NCBI GenBank assembly: GCA_037191015.1 | Contig: JBBCKD010000013.1 | Location: forward strand, 186,001 to 250,000 | DNA from: Ravibacter sp037191015 | GTDB lineage: Bacteria; Bacteroidota; Bacteroidia; Cytophagales; Spirosomataceae | Direction: 5' to 3' | DNA: 64,000 nt | Shown here: positions 9,606 to 16,313 of the stretch, piece by piece | Position numbering within the stretch: position 1 is the stretch's first letter | Layout of the letters: each line of letters begins with the position of its first letter | Made by a program: the position numbers and the translations under genes | Notes under the pieces: generated by a model | Database searches by the model: none | What the model was told of the DNA's origin: nothing | The model's input: the letters and a program-made list of their open reading frames with translations, nothing else

Positions 9606-10358
9606 TTATTTCCACTGACGCCTGATGTTGTCACAAATGACTGCTGCGGCGATGCCGGCGTTGAGCGACTCTGCGCCGCCGAAGCGGGGGATCGATACCC
9701 GGTCGGTGACCAGGGCCGCTACCTCGTCGCGGATTCCGTTGGCTTCGTTTCCGAGCACCAGGTAGCCGCCCGATGCGGGGAAATTGTAGTCATAAAGGGA
9801 GGTCCCGCCGAGGAAAGTACCGGTGATACGGGCCGGGGAGGCCTTCTCAAAATACCTGACGAGACTGCTGTAATAGATCCGGATCCTGGTAAAGGAGCCC
9901 ATGCTCGCTGCAATTACTTTAGGATTGTAAAAGTCGGTGGTCGTTTCCGAGCATACGATCTTCTGGAAGCCATACCAGTCGGCAATCCGGACGATAGTCC
10001 CAAGGTTTCCCGGGTCGCGGATATCGTCGAGCACGATCACAAATTCTTTGCCTGCCACATCGATAAATACGTTTTCTTTCGTTTTAGCAATAGCCACGCA
10101 GGCATTGTTGGTCTGGTAGCTGCCTATCTGGGCGAGGTCGTTGGCCGTGGCGCTAACGACCTGCGCGTCGACGGCTTCAAGAAGGTCTGGATGAGCAGTT
10201 CGGAATTCTTCCGTTACAGCGACCAGCTCAACCTCGAAGTCGGACGCCAGAAGCTCCGTCACGCTTTTGGCGCCTTCTACGGTGAAAGATTGGTGAATCT
10301 GTCTGAACTTTTTAATTTGCAGCGATTTGTAATATTTGATCTGGTTTTTTGAAAGCAT
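9606..10358 (-). CDS. TrmH/SpoU family RNA 2'-O-methyltransferase
   Basis: The 250-residue protein is a SPOUT-class RNA methyltransferase that moves a methyl group from S-adenosylmethionine to a ribose 2'-OH of rRNA or tRNA. The N-terminus has the substrate-binding domain (QSFTVEGAKSVTELL). The C-terminal half carries the three knot motifs: DDIRDPGNLGTIVRIADWYG, LGNEANGI and IPRFGGAESLNAGIAAA. The conserved Arg and Asn are present. The exact target (23S rRNA as in RlmB, or tRNA) cannot be told from sequence. The start codon at 10358 lies inside the first codons of the divergent tamL gene, so its promoter must lie within tamL coding sequence. Confidence 0.93.
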   Translation of the reverse strand: MLSKNQIKYYKSLQIKKFRQIHQSFTVEGAKSVTELLASDFEVELVAVTEEFRTAHPDLLEAVDAQVVSATANDLAQIGSYQTNNACVAIAKTKENVFIDVAGKEFVIVLDDIRDPGNLGTIVRIADWYGFQKIVCSETTTDFYNPKVIAASMGSFTRIRIYYSSLVRYFEKASPARITGTFLGGTSLYDYNFPASGGYLVLGNEANGIRDEVAALVTDRVSIPRFGGAESLNAGIAAAVICDNIRRQWK

Positions 10359-12844
10359 ATTTTCAATATCTGCGCCTTGTAAGTCTGTTGTTCTTCGCTT
10401 TTTTATCCCTGTGGTTTTCGGGTTGCGCGACCGTGAAAACGAATGGTGAAAAAGAATACCTGTTGGGAAACACAGTATTTAAAGGCAATAAAGTTATCAA
10501 AAATGAGGATATGGAAGCGCTTATCCCGACAAAACCCAATCGTCGGTTTTTGGCGCTCCCGTTCTATCCCTACCTGTGGCTTTACCGGGTGGGCTCGAGC
10601 GGGTATAACCGTGAGCATTACAGGCGAAAGCTCTCAGACCTGACGCTGGAGTACCAGTCGAAATCAGCGGATACCAGCCTTACGGCGCGACAGCAAAATA
10701 AGCTCAGGAAAAAATACGCCAAACGCATCGAAAAAGCCCGGCTCGGAGTAGACGAAGGAAACTGGTGGATGCGAGTGCCCGGTGAGCCGCCTGTATACCA
10801 CTCCAAAGCCGAAGCGGAGAAAAATGTGGAAAAGATGAAGGGCTACCTTTTCAATAAAGGTTTTTTCGATGCGCAGGTATCGTACAAGTCCGACACTTCG
10901 TTTCAGCGCGTAAAGAATACTTATTATATTACCGAAGGCAGGCCGACGATCATACGGGAGGTAGTGACCCTCAGCCGGAACCCGGAAATCGACAGTTTGC
11001 TTAACCAGGGAAAGGGCGCCGTAAGCAGGCTCAGGCGCGGAGACCGGTACGACCAGGCCGTTTTCGAGGAAGAAAGGATCAGGATAGAGACCTTACTCAA
11101 AAATAACGGGTTTTTTGCGTTTACAAGGCAGAATATCTCTTTCCTGATCAATGACACGATCAGGCTGGAGACCGACAGCATCAGGAAAACCATCGATATC
11201 CGGACCTTCGTTGCCAATACGCCTCCTCCGGGCGGGCAAAAGAAATTCCGTATCGCCCGTATGACGGTTGAGGTGCAGCCTTCGTCGGGACTGCCTGCCG
11301 AGCTTGACGTCAGGGATACGCTCAGCTACGATGGCATCACCTACATTCACAGCGATAAAAAGTATTCGCCGCGGATCCTGAACTCGATGATACGGCTCCG
11401 GCCCGACAGTACCTACAGCCAGTTGGATGAGCGGTATACCCAAAGACAGCTTTCTCTTACCGACCAGTTTCAGTTTGTCAACCTTTCGTTCGACACTACC
11501 GCTACGCGCCTGACAGGCCGGATCAATGCTATCCCGCTGAATAAATATGAACTGGCTACAGACCTCGGTCTGAACGTGATCCAGTCGCAGGCGCCGGGCC
11601 CTTTTGCCACCTTGTCGTACAAGATCAGGAATGTATTTAACGGGCTTGAAAACTTCGAGATCAATCTCCGGGGCGGTATTGAGGCGGTTTCTGGATATGG
11701 TGCGAGAAACCTCCTGTATCGCAGCACAGAACTGGGTTTGAACAGTTCGCTTACCTTTCCTCAACTGTTAGTGCCTATCGGCGCGATACGACACCGGTAC
11801 GGGTATCTGAACCCCAAAACCCAGGTGAACGTCGGTTATAACTATGTCGACCGGCCGGAATATGTCCGTACGAGCATCAAATCGGCGGCAATCTATTCAC
11901 TACAGCCGAATAATAACGTTTTCTACAGCCTGTCCCTGATCGACCTGAGCGTTCTGAATACCCAGAAACTGAACCCTGAGTTTCAGCAGCTGCTCGATTC
12001 CCTGGCCCTGCAGGGAAATAACCTCAGAAACAGCTTCCTTCGCTCTTTTGTATCGGCTTTTAATTTTACATTCGTCTATAATACAAACCCGATCTTCGGA
12101 GCGCCCGAGAATGCAAAATACCTTCGTGCGTCGCTGGAGTCGGGCGGTACAAGCCTCAATTTTTTCCCCGGACAGATGAATGTCATCAACAAGGTCGTCA
12201 ACCCGGGCTCCGAGCGGGATACACTTCAGTTTTTTAAATTTATCCGCTGGAATATTGATTTCAGAAAATACTGGCGGATCAACAACTCCTCCTCTTTCGT
12301 CGCCAGGGTCAATACAGGCGGCGTGCACAGCTATGGCGGGAACAGGAAAGGGATCAGCAGCGTGCCTCCCTACGAGAAATATTTCTTTGCCGGCGGCTCA
12401 AACAGCGTCAGGGCATGGCTGCCCAGGAGGTTGGGACCGGGCTCGACCCGTCCGAGGTATACCTCCAATAACCTTTCCATCGAGTCGCCGGGGGAGTTCC
12501 TGCTGGAAGGGAATCTCGAGCTCAGAGGACACCTGGCTGATTTTTTCGGAAAAATCAACTATGCGCTGTTCCTGGATGCTGGGAATGTCTGGAATTTGTC
12601 AGGACCTGATCTCGGCTCGGGGACATTCAAAATAAATCGTTTTTATAAGCAATTTGCCGTCGGTACCGGTTTCGGACTACGTTATGACTTCGGTTTCGTG
12701 GTCCTCCGCTTTGACTTCGGAGCAAAAGTGTACGATCCTTATCTTCAGCGGTTTGTGCTGGATGAGCTGAAGTTCAATAAATTATTCAACAACCGCCAGA
12801 CCAACTTTCTCAACCTGAATATCGGCGTCGGCTACCCCTTCTAA
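10349..12844 (+). CDS. tamL: BamA/TamA family outer membrane lipoprotein (TamL-like)
   Basis: The 831-residue protein is an Omp85-family barrel. It starts with a lipoprotein signal (LLFFAFLSLWFSGCAT) and then has POTRA-like repeats (about 45-390, for example GYLFNKGFFDAQVSYKSD). It ends with a 16-strand bacterial surface antigen barrel (about 400-831) that has the YFFAGGSNSVRAW substrate loop and a terminal aromatic strand. The lipid anchor on an Omp85 protein is the mark of TamL of Bacteroidota, proposed to work with TamB in outer-membrane assembly. The only usable start is TTG at 10349, because a stop lies 10 bases upstream in frame. This gives a 10-base antisense overlap with trmH. Confidence 0.9.
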   Translation: MKAYFQYLRLVSLLFFAFLSLWFSGCATVKTNGEKEYLLGNTVFKGNKVIKNEDMEALIPTKPNRRFLALPFYPYLWLYRVGSSGYNREHYRRKLSDLTLEYQSKSADTSLTARQQNKLRKKYAKRIEKARLGVDEGNWWMRVPGEPPVYHSKAEAEKNVEKMKGYLFNKGFFDAQVSYKSDTSFQRVKNTYYITEGRPTIIREVVTLSRNPEIDSLLNQGKGAVSRLRRGDRYDQAVFEEERIRIETLLKNNGFFAFTRQNISFLINDTIRLETDSIRKTIDIRTFVANTPPPGGQKKFRIARMTVEVQPSSGLPAELDVRDTLSYDGITYIHSDKKYSPRILNSMIRLRPDSTYSQLDERYTQRQLSLTDQFQFVNLSFDTTATRLTGRINAIPLNKYELATDLGLNVIQSQAPGPFATLSYKIRNVFNGLENFEINLRGGIEAVSGYGARNLLYRSTELGLNSSLTFPQLLVPIGAIRHRYGYLNPKTQVNVGYNYVDRPEYVRTSIKSAAIYSLQPNNNVFYSLSLIDLSVLNTQKLNPEFQQLLDSLALQGNNLRNSFLRSFVSAFNFTFVYNTNPIFGAPENAKYLRASLESGGTSLNFFPGQMNVINKVVNPGSERDTLQFFKFIRWNIDFRKYWRINNSSSFVARVNTGGVHSYGGNRKGISSVPPYEKYFFAGGSNSVRAWLPRRLGPGSTRPRYTSNNLSIESPGEFLLEGNLELRGHLADFFGKINYALFLDAGNVWNLSGPDLGSGTFKINRFYKQFAVGTGFGLRYDFGFVVLRFDFGAKVYDPYLQRFVLDELKFNKLFNNRQTNFLNLNIGVGYPF

Positions 12845-12880
12845 ACGATAACTACCCGCGATCAATAACCTCACCCCGAA

Positions 12881-14191
12881 ATGCAGAAAAATAACCCCCG
12901 GATAATAAATGCCTGGTGTATGTACGACTGGGCCAACTCGGTTCACAACCTCGTGATTACGGCAAGCGTATTCCCCGTTTATTTCAGTGCGACAGCCCTG
13001 GCGGCGGACGGGAGCGATGTGGTAAGCTTTTTCGGTATGCAGGTAAAAAACACGGTCCTGTTTTCGTGGTCTGTTTCGTGCTCTTTTTTACTGATAGCGG
13101 TTTTAATCCCGTTTTGTACCGCCATAGCCGACTACACAGGCAGGAAAAAGACATTTATGAAGTTTTTCTGCTACCTGGGCGCAATCAGTTGCGCGTGTCT
13201 TTTCTTTTTCAAAAGAGATACGCTGGAGCTTTCGGTACTTGCCTTTATGACCAGCCTGATCGGGTGGAGCGGGAGCATCGTATTTTACAATTCCTTCCTG
13301 CCGGAAATAGCTACGGAGGATAATTACGATCGCTTCAGCGCGAGGGGATTTGCCCTGGGTTACCTGGGCGCGGTCATTTTGCTGCTGTTTAACCTGTCAA
13401 TGATTATGTTCCCCGCCTGGTACGGCATCGTCGACAAGTCGCTTCCTGCACGGCTTTCATTTCTGTCGGTCGGGGTCTGGTGGATCGTGTTTGCCCAGAT
13501 CCCTTTCAGGCGGCTGCCGAATAACGTTCATAACAGGAAACCGGAAGGGAACTGGATTTTTAACGGCTTCAGGAAGCTGGGCGTTGTGTTCAGGCAGCTG
13601 CAGAAACAGGTGCTGCTTCCGCGTTACCTGATCGCGTTCTTCATTTTTAACATGGGCGTTCAGACCGTGATGTACGTGGCTACTCTTTTTGGGGCAAACG
13701 AACTGAAGCTTCCTCCCAAAAGCCTTATTACGACGATCCTGCTGATCCAGATTATAGGGATAGCCGGTTCTTATTTTTTTTCGTGGCTTTCCGGTAAGCT
13801 GGGGAATATCTATGCGCTGATGATCGGCGTGGCAACGTGGATCGGTATTTGCGCCGCAGCTTATTTTGTGACGAAAGAGGAAGAGTTTTATATGCTCGCC
13901 GCCACGGTAGGTATGGTCATGGGCGGGATCCAGGCGCTTTCCCGCGCCACCTATACAAAGCTAATCCCGGATGATACGGAAGACACGGCCTCTTATTTCA
14001 GCTTCTATGACGTCACCGAAAAGATTTCACTGGTTTTGGGGACATTTACGTTCGGGTTTATCGAAGCGATGACCGGCAGCATGCGCAATAGCATACTGGC
14101 GCTGCTGTTTTATTTTGTGATAGGGCTTTTATTGCTGGCCAGGATCCCGTCGCGGAAGGTTTACCGGTACCGGCTGGAGGAAGAGATGTAG
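12881..14191 (+). CDS. UMF1/Atg22-like major facilitator superfamily transporter
   Basis: The 436-residue protein is an integral membrane carrier with about 12 hydrophobic segments. The opening NAWCMYDWANSVHNLVITA is typical of the UMF1 branch of MFS, related to the vacuolar effluxer Atg22 in fungi. An RKKTFMKFF loop lies between helices 2 and 3, and GGIQALSRATYTKLIP in the second half is also a family landmark. The substrate is unknown; amino acid export is known only for the eukaryotic relatives. The gene starts 36 bases after tamL and may be read through from it. It converges with the next gene with a 9-base gap. Confidence 0.9.
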   Translation: MQKNNPRIINAWCMYDWANSVHNLVITASVFPVYFSATALAADGSDVVSFFGMQVKNTVLFSWSVSCSFLLIAVLIPFCTAIADYTGRKKTFMKFFCYLGAISCACLFFFKRDTLELSVLAFMTSLIGWSGSIVFYNSFLPEIATEDNYDRFSARGFALGYLGAVILLLFNLSMIMFPAWYGIVDKSLPARLSFLSVGVWWIVFAQIPFRRLPNNVHNRKPEGNWIFNGFRKLGVVFRQLQKQVLLPRYLIAFFIFNMGVQTVMYVATLFGANELKLPPKSLITTILLIQIIGIAGSYFFSWLSGKLGNIYALMIGVATWIGICAAAYFVTKEEEFYMLAATVGMVMGGIQALSRATYTKLIPDDTEDTASYFSFYDVTEKISLVLGTFTFGFIEAMTGSMRNSILALLFYFVIGLLLLARIPSRKVYRYRLEEEM

Positions 14192-14200
14192 GATTCTATG

Positions 14201-15013
14201 TTACTCATCCAAATCTTCCGTGTATTGGAGAAAGTTTAATTCCTCTTCACTGAGTTCTGTTTGAAAGCCCTCATAGTTGAAGATGTCTTCACTCATTTCC
14301 GAATCGTACGTTTCTTTCATCAGTCCGAACTCCTTACCGAAGAACAAGAAAGACGGCCTTATTTTTGAAAGACCAATTAATGGAATTATCCCTTCTTCCG
14401 TTATTACTTTATAACCGCTTGATTTTTGAGACTTAAGTTTTAATCCAAGCGATGCTTTCGCTAAATTAATCTCGGGGACATTAGCATCAGCTTCAAGGGT
14501 TATTGAGAAGTCTGATGAAGTTGAAACCAGTATTAGTGCACGTTTTGTAATTACCCTGTCGGTAACAACAACAAATTCTCTTCTCCATTTATCTTTTGAT
14601 TCTTTATGAATTTGTAATAATCTCTTTCCCAGCTCATACTTATTTTCAATGCTTTCAAAGGAACACTCGGCCCCATTAAAGAAGATAGAGTTTTCTTTCG
14701 AGAAATTTATCTCAATAGAAGCGTTAATCTTAACGCCCTGTATCGGCCCCTCTGCCTGTGGCTTTAATTCAAATTGAACGCCGTGCTGTGAGGTGAAAAA
14801 TTTTTCATCTTTTGTGTCGTCAACTCTATAATTAATTTTAAAATCTTTCAGTTCGTCCAGCTCGGATATATTACCTATCTGAGTAAATATATTCCCGGTC
14901 ATAACGCCAAAATCTCCTAATTTTACGGGAAAACCTGGCTCCCATACACCATATAAAGTTTTTTGATTTTTTTTGACGGAATTTGCGTATACTTTCGCGA
15001 TAGAATTTGACAT
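14201..15013 (-). CDS. unknown protein with possible gasdermin-like pore-forming fold
   Basis: I do not recognise a named family with certainty. The 270-residue protein has no signal peptide or clear membrane helix. Its pattern of short beta strands resembles bacterial gasdermins: an N-terminal PGFPVKLGDFGVMTGNIF segment, an amphipathic strand pair with a GVKINASIEINFSKENSIFF stretch, a helix ending in LGKRLLQIH, and the strands REFVVVTDRV, ALILVS and PEINLAKASLGLKLKS. A strongly acidic tail (last 35 residues, SEMSEDIFNYEG and EELNFLQYTEDLDE) could act as a cap. Against this, the N-terminal cysteine that is lipidated in several bacterial gasdermins is absent and no standard protease gene is adjacent. 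The gene is clearly AT-richer than its neighbours, which suggests transfer. Confidence 0.5.
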   Translation of the reverse strand: MSNSIAKVYANSVKKNQKTLYGVWEPGFPVKLGDFGVMTGNIFTQIGNISELDELKDFKINYRVDDTKDEKFFTSQHGVQFELKPQAEGPIQGVKINASIEINFSKENSIFFNGAECSFESIENKYELGKRLLQIHKESKDKWRREFVVVTDRVITKRALILVSTSSDFSITLEADANVPEINLAKASLGLKLKSQKSSGYKVITEEGIIPLIGLSKIRPSFLFFGKEFGLMKETYDSEMSEDIFNYEGFQTELSEEELNFLQYTEDLDE

Positions 15014-15151
15014 AATCGTAATTGTTAGATTTAAAATTTAATAGTTTATGTTTAATCTCTCCTTGAGGGAATGATACCTCCTCCCACTATGCCGGCAATC
15101 TTCGGGCTTCAATTCTTTATTATGTCCGGGACGAACCGGTCGGAAACCAGG

Positions 15152-15766
15152 CTATAAAAAATCACGTTCATTGAGGAGGGTGTAGGTGAATTTATTTCCA
15201 AATGATTTTTCCCCGTTCCGGCATTTTAACATAAACTCGCTGAAATGCCTGGAATCGGCAAAAACCTGGCAGCCTGCCGAATAATTGGTGTTTTTTGTTT
15301 CCCAGTTGCCGTTTTTGGGGCCTTTGTGAAGGTTGATCCCAAAAAAACCTTGTTCTATCGTCCCGGGATCGATATCTAAGGAGCCATTCCTGTCATTATC
15401 CCTGAATACTTTTACTCCTCCCAGGTTTTGACAAAGTGCGTAATAGGAGTTTCGGTGTTTGGCGATACAATACGCTCCTGCATATTGCCCTTCCATTAAA
15501 ATCGCAGTGCCCTTATGTTTGACCTCATTGGCCGGATTTAACAAGTAGTAGATACTGGGATCTGTGGTAACAGGATAGTAGTCAATGTACCATTCTCCCA
15601 GGAACTTATGGAATATCAATAATGTATCATCAAATCTATCCGGGATAAGATTTGCATTCCGGATTCCTACAATGTTCAGATTCCAGTCGACAGCATCGTT
15701 GTCATAGATCCTGTATTCCTTTGATTGCATTACTTCGATTAGTTTTTCAATGCCTGGCTTTATCAT
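15152..15766 (-). CDS. unknown enzyme with YkuD-like SAGC motif
   Basis: The 204-residue protein has no signal peptide. Its C-terminal half carries FGINLHKG followed after about 12 residues by NYSAGCQVF. This spacing of a His-containing and a Ser-x-Gly-Cys motif matches the catalytic site of YkuD-type L,D-transpeptidases. Similar proteins with LFGINIH and SAGCQVF motifs occur in prophages and are suspected peptidoglycan-active lysins. The N-terminal half (VGIRNANLIPDRFDDTLLIF, TTDPSIYYLLNP, GTAILMEGQY) is conserved in that group. It is transcribed toward the gasdermin-like gene with a 138-base gap, so the two may be a unit. The family link is from memory and the substrate is not known. Confidence 0.65.
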   Translation of the reverse strand: MIKPGIEKLIEVMQSKEYRIYDNDAVDWNLNIVGIRNANLIPDRFDDTLLIFHKFLGEWYIDYYPVTTDPSIYYLLNPANEVKHKGTAILMEGQYAGAYCIAKHRNSYYALCQNLGGVKVFRDNDRNGSLDIDPGTIEQGFFGINLHKGPKNGNWETKNTNYSAGCQVFADSRHFSEFMLKCRNGEKSFGNKFTYTLLNERDFL

Positions 15767-15852
15767 GGTATTTTCTGTTTGGTTGATTGTACGCAGTTTT
15801 TTGTGTCAGAAGGTTTTCTGAATTCTAAATAAAGTCATTAACCGACACTGCC

Positions 15853-16068
15853 TTACTCCACTAAAATCCTATATCCGATCCTATACTTAACCACAAGGTA
15901 GATACCAGGCTGCAGCGGCGATATTTCAACCAGGTCTTCATTGATCAGTTTCATGAGAAAGGAGATGTTACTGCCCGATAAATAAGCCAGTTTCCGGGTT
16001 GCTCCATCAGTAATGGGAGGGGTAGGAAAAATGATTTCATTGTTTGTTAGTTGTATATTGACAGACAA
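15853..16068 (-). pseudogene. orphan T9SS C-terminal sorting-domain remnant
   Basis: A 71-codon open frame whose last 50 residues copy the end of the T9SS protein at 16314-18947: LAYLSGSNISF against LTDLSGRNIPF, LINEDLVEISP against RIDEEVVELQP, and LQPGIYL..GYRILVE against LQPGVYV..GYKVVVE. All the propeller repeats and the signal peptide are missing, and the first codons come from what is upstream DNA in the intact copy. A lone sorting domain without signal peptide cannot be secreted, so this is a decayed duplicate rather than a working gene. Confidence 0.7.
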
Positions 16069-16162
16069 AGATGGTTAGGAAAACGTACTTGCGGCAATAC
16101 CACAAAAGGGGGATTTTTTTGGTAAAGTGCTATGAAATATCTTTGATAGTGTAATTTTATAT
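16035..16162 (+). repeat. degenerate copy of the promoter region at 18990-19113
   Basis: This stretch repeats the sequence between the T9SS gene and the kinase gene. Shared blocks include GCGGCAATACCAC, AAAGGGGGATTTTT, and GGTAAAGTGCTATGAAATATCTTTGATAGTGTAA (given as landmarks; it runs with no gap). The TATCTTTG -7 promoter box is kept at 16137-16144, so a transcript may still start here and run antisense into the T9SS gene. Confidence 0.8.
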
Positions 16163-16165
16163 TGG

Positions 16166-16266
16166 CATGCGCAGCCGCCCGGACGGGGCTCGGCACCCCT
16201 CCATCGAACGTCACTTTAATCTTGGCGTCGGACCCGGCTATGTGTGGCTACACTTCAGGTTGTATT
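16166..16266 (+). pseudogene. remnant of a duplicated histidine kinase 5' end
   Basis: Read on the plus strand this gives PSIERHFNLGVGPGYVWLHFRL, matching the intact kinase (19115-21037), which has LTERHFNLGIEPDYVWLYFRI. The DNA also matches (GCCGCCCGGACGGGGC, then GAACGTCACTTTAATCT). The first 50 or so kinase codons are deleted relative to 19119-19277, and similarity stops after about 33 codons. It has no signal peptide and no kinase domain. Confidence 0.75.
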
Positions 16267-16313
16267 ATCCGTGGATTGAATCTGGCAGTACTCTTATTTC
16301 AATTCGCACGTTC

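Noticed and set aside
9236..9625. A 129-codon plus-strand frame over the tRNA-Ser region
   Set aside because: It covers the tRNA, its terminator and promoter, all of which are better supported.
9570..10352. A 260-codon plus-strand frame opposite trmH
   Set aside because: trmH on the other strand has all three family motifs, so this is an antisense shadow.
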